49,078 nt of DNA from assembly GCA_945877405.1 (NCBI GenBank), contig CAMCSA010000015.1, positions 1 through 49,078 of the forward strand, written 5' to 3'. Of the stretch, positions 31,067-38,956 are shown piece by piece. The position numbers were made by a program, and so were the translations under genes. The first letter of the stretch is position 1; each line of letters opens with the position of its first letter. This stretch comes from an uncultured Erysipelotrichaceae bacterium. Lineage in GTDB: Bacteria > Bacillota_I > Bacilli_A > Erysipelotrichales > Erysipelotrichaceae. The notes beneath the pieces are model-generated. The model saw nothing but the letters and a program-made list of their open reading frames with translations. It did no database searches and had not been told where the DNA came from.

Positions 31067-31540
31067 ATGGCAAACAACAACATTACATATGTAACTGAAG
31101 AAGGTCTTGCGAATCTGCAGAAAGAATATGATAACCTGGTCCATGTCGAAAGAGAAAAGGTAAAGGCTGAACTTGCGGAAGCAAGATCTCAGGGTGACCT
31201 TTCCGAAAACGCTGACTATGATGCCGCAAGAGAAAGACAGTCCGAAGTCGAATCCCGTATTGTCGAACTGGAAAACATGCTGCAGCCAGGTCACTATGAA
31301 ATCATCCGTAAGGGTGACAAGAAGGAAGTGAACCTTGGTTCTACAGTCAGACTTGAATTCATGGATACACGTGAAGTTGAATCTTATACAATTGTCGGTT
31401 CAACAGAAGCTGACCCATTAAACGGAAAGATTTCCAACGACTCTCCGCTTGCTGCTGCCATCATGGGTGCCAAGGCTGGGGATGTTCGTGAAGTTAATGT
31501 CCGTAACCCATATAAGGTAACAGTCATTTCCATTGACTGA
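31067..31540 (+). CDS. greA: Transcription elongation factor GreA
   Basis: A 157-residue factor that enters the secondary channel of RNA polymerase and stimulates cleavage of backtracked transcripts. The N-terminal coiled-coil hairpin carries the tip acidic residues D44 and E47 (GDLSENADY). The C-terminal FKBP-like domain contains PLNGKISNDSPLAAAIMG. AAGGAG lies 8 nt before the start. It has its own extended -10 promoter in udk and its own strong terminator. Confidence 0.97.
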   Translation: MANNNITYVTEEGLANLQKEYDNLVHVEREKVKAELAEARSQGDLSENADYDAARERQSEVESRIVELENMLQPGHYEIIRKGDKKEVNLGSTVRLEFMDTREVESYTIVGSTEADPLNGKISNDSPLAAAIMGAKAGDVREVNVRNPYKVTVISID

Positions 31541-31550
31541 GAATCCTTAT

Positions 31551-31583
31551 ACAGCAGAAAGTTCAGATTCTGCTGTTTTTTTT
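31551..31583 (+). terminator. Terminator of greA
   Basis: ACAGCAGAA and TTCTGCTGT flank an 8-nt loop, followed by eight T residues. Confidence 0.92.
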
Positions 31584-31634
31584 GTATGGTTTTGAAATTC
31601 TGCGTGTATATGTACATGTAAGGGAGGAAACCAT

Positions 31635-32105
31635 ATGAAACAGTTATTACTCATATTCATCATGATACTTCTTGTTGCAGGTGTGGACCTGTATGCCGGA
31701 CACCTGAATGACAGCAACCATGACACGATTACCGTAACAGTGGAAGGAGAAGTGGAACAGCCAGGCAGCTATGAACTGCCTTTGTATGCAAGCCTTTCTG
31801 ATCTGTTACAGCAGTGTGGAACAGGAAGTGATGCAGATCTTTCCGTACTCAATCCACAGATGATTCTTAAAGATCATGACATGATTGTCATTCCATCCAT
31901 CTTACAGGATGAAAAACGGATTTCCATCAATACAGCTGATGCTGATACGTTATGCCAGCTGGATGGGATCGGTCCTGCTACAGCACAGAAGATTATTGAC
32001 TACAGGAATGAACATGGATTATTTCAGAGTCTGGAAGAACTCATGAATGTCAAAGGCATCGGACAGTCCAGGTTTGAAAAGATCAGAGATCGGATATGTC
32101 TATGA
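31635..32105 (+). CDS. comEA: Competence DNA-binding protein ComEA
   Basis: A 156-residue membrane-anchored DNA receptor for transformation. Residues 3-20 form an N-terminal anchor, an SLBB-like domain covers about 33-90 (VTVEGEVEQPGSYELP), and the C-terminal tandem helix-hairpin-helix reads ISINTADADTLCQLDGIGPA...NVKGIGQSRFEKI. AGGGAGG lies 9 nt before ATG 31635. It overlaps comEC by 10 nt. Together with ComEC it would bind and pass single-stranded DNA into the cell. Confidence 0.95.
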   Translation: MKQLLLIFIMILLVAGVDLYAGHLNDSNHDTITVTVEGEVEQPGSYELPLYASLSDLLQQCGTGSDADLSVLNPQMILKDHDMIVIPSILQDEKRISINTADADTLCQLDGIGPATAQKIIDYRNEHGLFQSLEELMNVKGIGQSRFEKIRDRICL

Positions 32106-34027
32106 AATCGCTGTTCCGTGATGCGATTGCTTTAGCGTTACTTCTTGTACTATTCTGTATCGGTAAAGACAACCTGCCCTGGATCAGTGTTCTGATTGTT
32201 TGTATCATCTGGCTGTATCGGAATCGGGACTGTTCTGTCATTGCTGTGGCAACTTTGATGGCAGTGATCTGTATCCCAAGATGGTCATCCGCAATGCCAC
32301 AATGTACCCAGGCAGAAGTGATTTCCGTATCTGCTTCTTCTGCCACTTTGCAAAATGGCAGACAAAGATTTACAGTATATACCGATGAAATGCTCATCCC
32401 GGATCAGATCTACAGTTTTGATGCATGTTTTGAACCGGTTCAGAGTTCTTCTCATTTCTTCACATCTTCCTATAGTGATTATCTGAAACAGCAGGGTGTG
32501 TATTGGAAACTGACCAGTCAGAAACTGACACTTCAAAAAAAGAAGACTACAGTGCGAAGCATACTGTATGAAAAGATACTGGAAACCGATGATGACAGCA
32601 GAACCATTTATCTGCGTACATTACTCAATATCACAGAAAAGGACATCCCGTATTCCTGGCTGGACCTGTATGGTTTTTCATTCAGCGGGATCATTCTTGT
32701 AACAGATGGACTGCTGAAATACATGGCAGATCAGAAAAAGCGTACAATCATCCGTATTGTGCTGGAACTGTTTCTGTATACTGCTTTTGCATGTCCTTTG
32801 ATCATCCTGCTCCATCTGTGCAAAGATGTTCTGCAACTGACAAGCCTGGATCGGTATGGCAGATGTGGCTGGAGTCTGATCATTCCATTACTTGTCAGTC
32901 CTTATGCATACTGCAGTATGGCATATATCATTACTGCAGTTTATCGGATCTGTTCTGTATGTATGGACCGTCATACTGTATGGCCTTATGTATTGACTTT
33001 GTGTGCCAATGCATCGATTTATGGGAAGTCGTATCCATTGCTGAATCTGCTGTATCGCAGAATCATGGTGCTTTCGGGTCTGATATGGTATATCAACATC
33101 ATATGTCTTTTTGCCGGTATTCCTTTATATATGCCGCTTTATGATGGTATACAGCTGATTATTTCCGGATTGCAGAAATGCTGTCTTATCGGATCGATCA
33201 AAGGGGCAGGGTTCTTCTTTTTCGCAGTGTTTCTTTTAACATTCCGTCACCACACATACTTTGACCGCATTGTTTTAGTGACATATGTGATCTTTACATT
33301 GACAGGTCTGTTTCATCCGTTTATGGAACTGAGCTTTATCAATGTCGGACAGGGGGATGCAATCCTTGTACGTGCTCCTTTTGCCATGGCAGATATCCTG
33401 ATTGATACGGGAAAGCCATCGGCATTTCAGACAGTGGATACGTTTCTGAGCGCCAAAGGCATTACCAAACTGGATGCCATGATCATCACCCATCCAGATG
33501 ATGATCATGCCGGAAATATGGAAGCAATCATTCAGAAGTATCATCCAAAGCAGATCATAACCGAGCATGTCAGCTCGTTTACTGTCGGACCGTTTGTGTT
33601 CTATGATCTCAACACGATTTCAGATGAGAATGAAAATAGAAGTTCAATCATGAACTGGTTTACATTCAATGGGATGAAAGTCATGTTATGTGGCGATGGA
33701 GATGAAACAAGTGAAGAAACAATTGTCCGTACATATGGATCATTGGATGTGGATCTGCTGAAAGTCGGACATCATGGTTCATCAACATCTTCAAGCGATC
33801 TTTTTCTGGATGCACTCAGACCGGAAACGGCTGTTATCAGTGCCGGAAATCCATCTTTGTACCATCATCCTTCTCAGATTACGGTTCAAAGGCTGTTATC
33901 CCGTCATATCCCATATGTCAACACATATGAAAAAGGGGATATTACGATTGTTGCGATATGGAAGTGGAATATCCTGATGACATCTGATGGCATGATCAGC
34001 ATCCTTTCCAACAAGGACATTGACTGA
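32096..34027 (+). CDS. comEC: DNA channel protein ComEC/Rec2
   Basis: A 643-residue membrane protein that forms the transformation channel. An N-terminal hydrophobic pair and OB-like domain (about 75-150) are followed by the multi-helix competence domain (about 165-400) and a C-terminal metallo-beta-lactamase domain. That domain keeps NVGQGDA near residue 417, HPDDDHAGN near 465 and GHHGSS near 559. It is shorter than B. subtilis ComEC (776), mainly in the middle. The start is ATG 32096 or 32102, inside comEA. Intact motifs suggest a working uptake channel. Confidence 0.93.
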   Translation: MSMKSLFRDAIALALLLVLFCIGKDNLPWISVLIVCIIWLYRNRDCSVIAVATLMAVICIPRWSSAMPQCTQAEVISVSASSATLQNGRQRFTVYTDEMLIPDQIYSFDACFEPVQSSSHFFTSSYSDYLKQQGVYWKLTSQKLTLQKKKTTVRSILYEKILETDDDSRTIYLRTLLNITEKDIPYSWLDLYGFSFSGIILVTDGLLKYMADQKKRTIIRIVLELFLYTAFACPLIILLHLCKDVLQLTSLDRYGRCGWSLIIPLLVSPYAYCSMAYIITAVYRICSVCMDRHTVWPYVLTLCANASIYGKSYPLLNLLYRRIMVLSGLIWYINIICLFAGIPLYMPLYDGIQLIISGLQKCCLIGSIKGAGFFFFAVFLLTFRHHTYFDRIVLVTYVIFTLTGLFHPFMELSFINVGQGDAILVRAPFAMADILIDTGKPSAFQTVDTFLSAKGITKLDAMIITHPDDDHAGNMEAIIQKYHPKQIITEHVSSFTVGPFVFYDLNTISDENENRSSIMNWFTFNGMKVMLCGDGDETSEETIVRTYGSLDVDLLKVGHHGSSTSSSDLFLDALRPETAVISAGNPSLYHHPSQITVQRLLSRHIPYVNTYEKGDITIVAIWKWNILMTSDGMISILSNKDID

Positions 34028-34057
34028 TACAATAGTAATGGTAAAGAGGTAATCAAT

Positions 34058-34573
34058 ATGTATTATGATCCATTTTTCATAACGGAAATGACCCGTATGG
34101 TCATCGGCATTACTGTATTCACTGTTGTATTTGTACTGGGACTTTCTGTGATCGGTAACTGGCTGATTTTTTCAAAAGCAGGAGAACATCCATGGGCTGC
34201 TCTGATTCCGTTTTATAACAGCTATGTTCTGCATCGGATGACATGGGGGCAAGGATGGATGTTTCTGATTCCGATTGTACTTGGAATGCTTTGTACAGAA
34301 AGTTTTTTCGGGACTGTCTGTTCCTTACTGCTGATTGTATTCCATGGATTGACATCCTATAAGCTGTCATTGTCTTTCGGATATGGAATCGGTTTTGCGA
34401 TCGGTCTGTTTTTCATTCCTTTTCTGTTCCGTCTGATCATCGGATTATCGGATCGGGCATGGTTTGGTATCCCGTTAGATGGAATGACCTATGAAGATCT
34501 GAAAAAAAGATTGATCAAAGTAGACCGTGATCACATGACATTCCATAATCCGCATGACGATTTTACGGAATGA
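34058..34573 (+). CDS. DUF5684-like membrane protein
   Basis: A 171-residue protein with about four hydrophobic segments. The segment GEHPWAALIPFYNSYVLHRM after the first helix is typical of DUF5684-type proteins, which are often near signal peptidases but have no known function. A hydrophilic tail rich in Asp and His (DRDHMTFHNPHDD) follows. AAAGAGG precedes the ATG. It follows comEC by 30 nt and has no plus-strand terminator; the hairpin after it belongs to the opposite strand. Confidence 0.7.
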   Translation: MYYDPFFITEMTRMVIGITVFTVVFVLGLSVIGNWLIFSKAGEHPWAALIPFYNSYVLHRMTWGQGWMFLIPIVLGMLCTESFFGTVCSLLLIVFHGLTSYKLSLSFGYGIGFAIGLFFIPFLFRLIIGLSDRAWFGIPLDGMTYEDLKKRLIKVDRDHMTFHNPHDDFTE

Positions 34574-34597
34574 AAAATACCATCCTTTCAGATGGTA
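34573..34597 (-). terminator. Terminator of nanE-nanK
   Basis: TACCATC and GATGGTA flank a 6-nt loop; on the minus strand a TTTTT run follows. The nanK stop codon lies in the loop. Confidence 0.82.
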
Positions 34598-35460
34598 CGC
34601 TCACAAAGACTGTATGCTCCATACAGGCCAGCCTGATTTCCCAGACTGGCTTTTTGGATGGATACGCCACGGAATCCTGGAATCAGATATGAATGGATCA
34701 TTTCTGAAATCCCATCAAAAATAACATCCTGTTCCATGATGCCTCCACCAAGAATGGCAACAGGAACATTGTAAAGGTGGATGAAAGAGCAGATTCCCAA
34801 AGCAACCTTACGCTGCCATGAATTGAGGCAGGAATGGATCAACGGGTTATTCAGTTTTTCCATGATATCCTTTCCGTTTGTGATGGAAGGATCAACTGTT
34901 TTTGCCTGATTGACTAGAGCTGTTACGGATGCATCTGCTTCATAGGATGATTTCCATGGATCATCATCGATGATGGAAGAAGTCAGCATGCCACCGATCA
35001 TGATACCTGCGGATGGACCGGTTCCATGATATGGCCTGCCGCCAATGAATAATGTGCCACCAATTCCTGTACCGAATGTGACAAGCAGGAAATCATCTGT
35101 CTTTTTCCCTTTACCAAAGTGATATTCTCCAAGCCCAGCACACACGACATCATTTTCAACATGGACGGGCACATGCAATGCAGACTCAATGATGGATGCA
35201 ACAGGCATGCCTGTATAACCTGGCATGTTGTCGTTGGCGTAGGCAATCGTTCCATGTTCTGATTCAACCTGGCCACATGTGCTGATGCCGATTGCTTCAA
35301 TGTCATTGAACTTTTCTGCATGTCTGATGACATTCTGGATGACAGAAGTTGCACCTTCTTTGGCGCGTGTTTCAAATGTATCCACTATTTTCAATTCGCC
35401 ATGATCAAATAATCCAGCCTTGATGGCTGTGCCGCCAATATCATAGGTTAACACTCTCAT
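34588..35460 (-). CDS. nanK: ROK-family kinase, probable N-acetylmannosamine kinase
   Basis: A 290-residue ROK kinase. DIGGTAIKAG opens the ATPase, HVENDVVCAGLGE supplies the catalytic Asp, and FGTGIGGTLFIGG is the second phosphate loop. The Cys-rich zinc motif of many ROK kinases is not present. Its place directly after nanE (stop and start 1 nt apart) makes ManNAc phosphorylation the likely job: ManNAc to ManNAc-6-P, which NanE turns into GlcNAc-6-P. The start was set to ATG 35460, which gives the normal DIGGT distance; an ATG at 35484 overlaps nanE. No lyase (nanA) or transporter is in view. Confidence 0.83.
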   Translation of the reverse strand: MRVLTYDIGGTAIKAGLFDHGELKIVDTFETRAKEGATSVIQNVIRHAEKFNDIEAIGISTCGQVESEHGTIAYANDNMPGYTGMPVASIIESALHVPVHVENDVVCAGLGEYHFGKGKKTDDFLLVTFGTGIGGTLFIGGRPYHGTGPSAGIMIGGMLTSSIIDDDPWKSSYEADASVTALVNQAKTVDPSITNGKDIMEKLNNPLIHSCLNSWQRKVALGICSFIHLYNVPVAILGGGIMEQDVIFDGISEMIHSYLIPGFRGVSIQKASLGNQAGLYGAYSLCERTI

Positions 35461-35461
35461 A

Positions 35462-36157
35462 TCATTTCTGTAATGCATCGACAAAGCGCTTTGTGATAAC
35501 CTGAGGTCTTGTGATCGCTGAACCTACTACAACTGCCCATGCACCGAGTTTCATTGCTTCTGCAGCAAGTTCTGGTGTATCCAGATGTCCTTCAGCAATC
35601 AATGGTGTTTCAAGCTGTTGTGCCACTTTTTGCATCAGCTGTAATGGCAAAACTGCTTCTTTGATGGAAGCTTCCGTATATCCGTTCATTGTTGTTCCGA
35701 TCAGATCAAAGCCAAGCTGACTTGCATGGATGCATTCCTGCATGGTAGAGCAGTCAGCCATCAGAAGCTGATCCGGATAAGCAGCTCTGATCTGATGGTA
35801 GAATTCATCCAGTGTGATGCCAGAAGGGCGGATGCGATCGGTGGCATCCACTGCCATGATATCAACACCTTCTTTCATTAATGCATCGACTTCTTTCATC
35901 GTTGGTGTGATATAGACAGGGGAATCCGGATAATCCTGTTTAATGATGCCGATGATCGGCAGATCCACAGTCTTTCTGATTTCGTGGATATCCGCAACAC
36001 TGTTGGCACGGATTCCACCAGCTCCTGAGATGGCAGCAGCGTAAGCCATGCGTGACATGATAAAACTGCTGTGCAGTGGTTCATCAGGTAATGCCTGACA
36101 GGAAACAATCAGTTTTCCTCTGATCTGTTCCAGTATGTATTCTCTGTTGTTTTTCAT
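35462..36157 (-). CDS. nanE: N-acylglucosamine-6-phosphate 2-epimerase
   Basis: A 231-residue TIM-barrel enzyme that converts ManNAc-6-P to GlcNAc-6-P in sialic acid and amino sugar use. Motifs include GKLIVSCQALPDEPLHS at the start, GAGGIRANS, GIIKQDYPDSPVYITPT and IAEGHLDTPELAAEA, followed by VVVGSAITRP, the phosphate site. AGGAGT lies 8 nt before the ATG. It is the first gene of a two-gene minus-strand unit with nanK. Confidence 0.94.
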   Translation of the reverse strand: MKNNREYILEQIRGKLIVSCQALPDEPLHSSFIMSRMAYAAAISGAGGIRANSVADIHEIRKTVDLPIIGIIKQDYPDSPVYITPTMKEVDALMKEGVDIMAVDATDRIRPSGITLDEFYHQIRAAYPDQLLMADCSTMQECIHASQLGFDLIGTTMNGYTEASIKEAVLPLQLMQKVAQQLETPLIAEGHLDTPELAAEAMKLGAWAVVVGSAITRPQVITKRFVDALQK

Positions 36158-36167
36158 GATGTAACTC

Positions 36168-36180
36168 CTGTTTCCATTAT
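36168..36180 (-). promoter_or_regulatory. Possible -10 of nanE-nanK
   Basis: On the minus strand TATAAT occurs 17 nt before the ribosome site region, in GCATATAATGG. The -35 is weak (TCGTAA). It faces away from the holA promoter. Confidence 0.5.
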
Positions 36181-36221
36181 ATGCAAAAAGTTGTGTTTTT
36201 ACGATGAAATATGATAATTAC

Positions 36222-36230
36222 TGTTATAAT
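36222..36230 (+). promoter_or_regulatory. Extended -10 promoter of holA (leaderless transcript)
   Basis: TGT-TATAAT (36222-36230) ends 9 nt before ATG 36240, with no ribosome site between. The geometry equals that of mnmA. Confidence 0.65.
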
Positions 36231-36239
36231 ACTGCTGAT

Positions 36240-37277
36240 ATGGATCTGTATGTATATGCGGGAAAGGACCTGTACCGTCAGGAAACAGCCCTTACAAAAC
36301 TGATGGAAAAGTATCAGATCACACAGGAGCGGATGATTGTTGTGGATGGATCTGATCGAAAGACGTTCCGGATGGAAAAAGTACTGATGGAATGTGATAC
36401 GTTATCTTTATTCGATGATGGAAAAAAAGCGGTAATTGTCCGAAATCCGTTTTTTCTGAATGCGGAAAGCAGTGAAGGTGGAAAGGTGAATAAATCTGAT
36501 TCACCTGCAGTCAGAAAAAGAAAGGAAAATGAACAGGCAGCCAAAGAAAAACGACTTGGTCTGCTGGAATCCTATCTGAAAAATCCATCCAGAGATACCG
36601 TTCTGATTTTTCAGTGTCATGGTTATAATGCAGATTCGAGAAAAAGTGATTATAAACTGCTGGAAAAATACGGTTGTGAGATGGTGCTGTTTGATACGAT
36701 GGATGAACAGGCATTCATTCCATATGCAAAAAAGGCTCTTAAGGATGCAGGGTTTGAACTGGATCATCAGGCTTTTACGATGTTGCTGGAACGCTGTGGT
36801 ACAGATACGCTGTTATTGCGCAATGCGATCACAAAATTTGAGTTGTATGGCGAAAAAAAGCTCAACGGCGGGGATATCAGACATCTTGTCAGCTTGAATC
36901 CATCGATCAATGTTTTCAATCTGACATCCGGATTCACATCAGGAAATCTTTCTTTGGCAATGGATACGGCAAATGAAATGCTGCAGGCAGGATATGACTA
37001 TATGGCATTGATTGCCATGCTGGCAAAGAGGTTGCGCATCATGTACAATGTCAGACGTCTTTATGAAGCAGGTCTTGATCATGAAGCGATCGGGATGCGT
37101 CTGCATCAGAAAAAAGGGTATGTATATTTTGTACTCAAGGATTCTTCACGCTTCACATCAAAAAAGCTGTTATCTCTTCTGAATCAGCTGGCTATGCTTG
37201 ATCAGGGAATCAAACAGGGGAAGACCAGTCCAAGGTATGGGTTTGAACAGTTTATGATCAGAAATGGAATGGAATAG
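36240..37277 (+). CDS. holA: DNA polymerase III subunit delta
   Basis: A 345-residue clamp-loader subunit that opens the beta sliding clamp. The N-terminal AAA+-like domain begins DLYVYAGKDLYRQE, the usual delta start. LESYLKNPSRDTVLIFQC, LLLRNAITKFELYG and SLNPSINVFNLTSGF are family patterns. The segment around residues 88-115 is rich in Lys, Glu and Ser, probably a flexible loop. The frame is open from 36204, but the family start and the promoter position favour ATG 36240, giving an apparently leaderless mRNA. sdaA follows after 3 nt. Confidence 0.9.
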   Translation: MDLYVYAGKDLYRQETALTKLMEKYQITQERMIVVDGSDRKTFRMEKVLMECDTLSLFDDGKKAVIVRNPFFLNAESSEGGKVNKSDSPAVRKRKENEQAAKEKRLGLLESYLKNPSRDTVLIFQCHGYNADSRKSDYKLLEKYGCEMVLFDTMDEQAFIPYAKKALKDAGFELDHQAFTMLLERCGTDTLLLRNAITKFELYGEKKLNGGDIRHLVSLNPSINVFNLTSGFTSGNLSLAMDTANEMLQAGYDYMALIAMLAKRLRIMYNVRRLYEAGLDHEAIGMRLHQKKGYVYFVLKDSSRFTSKKLLSLLNQLAMLDQGIKQGKTSPRYGFEQFMIRNGME

Positions 37278-37280
37278 AAT

Positions 37281-38483
37281 ATGCAGTCAATACAGGAATT
37301 ATATAAGATAGGCAAAGGGCCTTCCTCTTCACACACATTGGCACCAGAAAGAGCCTGCCGTCTTTTTACAGAAGTATTCGGCAGTTTTGATCACTATGAG
37401 GCAGAACTGTTCGGCTCTTTATCTTTAACCGGGAAAGGTCATCATACCGATCAGGTCATCATTGATACATTACCGGCAAAAACAGAAGTCATTTTCTCTT
37501 TGGACTGGGAGGAGTCGTTTCCAAACGGCTTTTATATCAGAGCATATGACAGCAGCAATGTCCTGCAGCATAAATGGACCGTCTTTTCATTAGGTGGAGG
37601 TTCCATTCAGATCAAAGAGTATCCGCTCAACTGGAACGATGAAGTATATGCGGAAAAGAGTCTGCAGGAAATCTATCGCATGTTAGATGAAAGCAACATG
37701 ACGATTACCGATTATGTATATGCTCATGAGCCACATCTCAAACAGCATCTGCATACCATTCTGGATGCGATGTGTCAGTGCGTGGCAAACGGACTTTGTG
37801 CCGATGGTATTCTGCCAGGGAAGCTGAAGATTCACCGTTGTGCAGCAGAACTTCTTGATGAGGCAATGCATGCACCAAAAGACTCTCAGGAAAGACTGCG
37901 TTTAATGGCATATGCCTATGCGGCAAGTGAAGAAAACGCGGATGGACATACATGTGTCACAGCACCGACTCTGGGTGCCTGTGGTGTTGTTGCATCCTAT
38001 ATGTATCATTGTCGGAATGATCTGCATATCGCAGATGAAAAACTTGTCGACTCTCTTGCGGTTGGAGGATTATTCGGCAATCTCATCAAACAGAATGCAA
38101 CCATATCCGGTGCGGTTGGCGGTTGTCAGGCAGAAGTCGGGGCAGCTGTATCCATGTGTGCTGCGGCAAGTGCATATCTGATGAACCTCAACAAGGAACA
38201 GATCGAATATGCTGCGGAAATCGCAATGGAACATAATTTGGGACTGACATGTGACCCTGTGATGGGATATGTCATGATTCCATGTATTGAACGCAATGCC
38301 ATGGGAGTTACCCGTGCCATTGACTCAGCACAGCTGGCACGTTACATGTCAAAGATCAGAAGACATCTTGTTTCTTTTGACATGGTAGTTGAAACAATGA
38401 ATGAAACCGGAAAACAGCTTCCGATAGCCTTAAAGGAAACTTCGGAAGGTGGACTTGCCAAAGAATTTGAGGAACATCAATGA
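37281..38483 (+). CDS. sdaA: L-serine dehydratase, single-chain [4Fe-4S] type
   Basis: A 400-residue iron-sulfur enzyme that deaminates L-serine to pyruvate and ammonia. GPSSSHT near the N-terminus belongs to the beta-type domain, and three cluster ligands are present: C282 (GGCQAEVG), C324 (CDPVMG) and C335 (IPCIERNAMG). It is fused as one chain, unlike the split SdaAA/SdaAB of many Bacillota. The ribosome site is weak (GGAATGG). The reaction passes through 2-aminoacrylate, the compound RidA (8819-9268) removes. Its stop overlaps the glycosylase start by 4 nt. Confidence 0.94.
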   Translation: MQSIQELYKIGKGPSSSHTLAPERACRLFTEVFGSFDHYEAELFGSLSLTGKGHHTDQVIIDTLPAKTEVIFSLDWEESFPNGFYIRAYDSSNVLQHKWTVFSLGGGSIQIKEYPLNWNDEVYAEKSLQEIYRMLDESNMTITDYVYAHEPHLKQHLHTILDAMCQCVANGLCADGILPGKLKIHRCAAELLDEAMHAPKDSQERLRLMAYAYAASEENADGHTCVTAPTLGACGVVASYMYHCRNDLHIADEKLVDSLAVGGLFGNLIKQNATISGAVGGCQAEVGAAVSMCAAASAYLMNLNKEQIEYAAEIAMEHNLGLTCDPVMGYVMIPCIERNAMGVTRAIDSAQLARYMSKIRRHLVSFDMVVETMNETGKQLPIALKETSEGGLAKEFEEHQ

Positions 38484-38956
38484 ACCGGATTTCTCATCCG
38501 TTTCCACCCGTTTCTGATGAAGAAAGCAGAATTCTGATTCTAGGATCTTTTCCAAGTGTTGTTTCCCGACAGCGGCAGTTTTATTATGCCAACAGAAACA
38601 ACCGTTTTTGGAAAGTCATGTCCATCATTTTTGATGAGGAAATCACAGATCGAGAGTCTTTCTGCCATCGACATCACATAGCATTATGGGATGTCATTGC
38701 TTCCTGTGTGATTTCAGGCAGCAGTGATTCTTCGATTCGTGATGTTGTCGTGAATGACATCAACGGTCTGATCCGGGATTCTAAGATTCATACCATTTAT
38801 ACAACAGGCAAAAAAGCATATGATCTTTTTGAAAAATACATATCCTGTGATCTGCCTGTCATCAGCTTGCCAAGCACATCTTCAGCCAATGCCGCAATGC
38901 ATCTGGAAGATCTTGTGCTCAGATATCGTGTGATTGTGGAGGAAACATGTCGTTAA
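38480..38956 (+). CDS. DNA-deoxyinosine glycosylase (uracil-DNA glycosylase superfamily)
   Basis: A 158-residue enzyme of the hypoxanthine-DNA glycosylase group (TIGR04274-like). ILGSFPSVVSRQRQFYYANR holds the active-site loop, NNRFWKV follows, and LPSTSSANA near the C-terminus binds DNA. It removes deaminated adenine (hypoxanthine) from DNA. rdgB in the same window clears dITP from the pool, so both lines of defence against inosine are here. It overlaps sdaA by ATGA and the U32 gene by 10 nt. Confidence 0.88.
   Translation: MNRISHPFPPVSDEESRILILGSFPSVVSRQRQFYYANRNNRFWKVMSIIFDEEITDRESFCHRHHIALWDVIASCVISGSSDSSIRDVVVNDINGLIRDSKIHTIYTTGKKAYDLFEKYISCDLPVISLPSTSSANAAMHLEDLVLRYRVIVEETCR

Noticed and set aside
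31584-31634. ComK box before comEA
   Set aside because: No clear AAAA-N5-TTTT pair could be placed; the A/T runs present belong to the greA terminator.
36204-36239. Longer N-terminus for holA from ATG 36204
   Set aside because: It has no ribosome site, would start upstream of the TATAAT box, and extends beyond the normal delta-subunit start.
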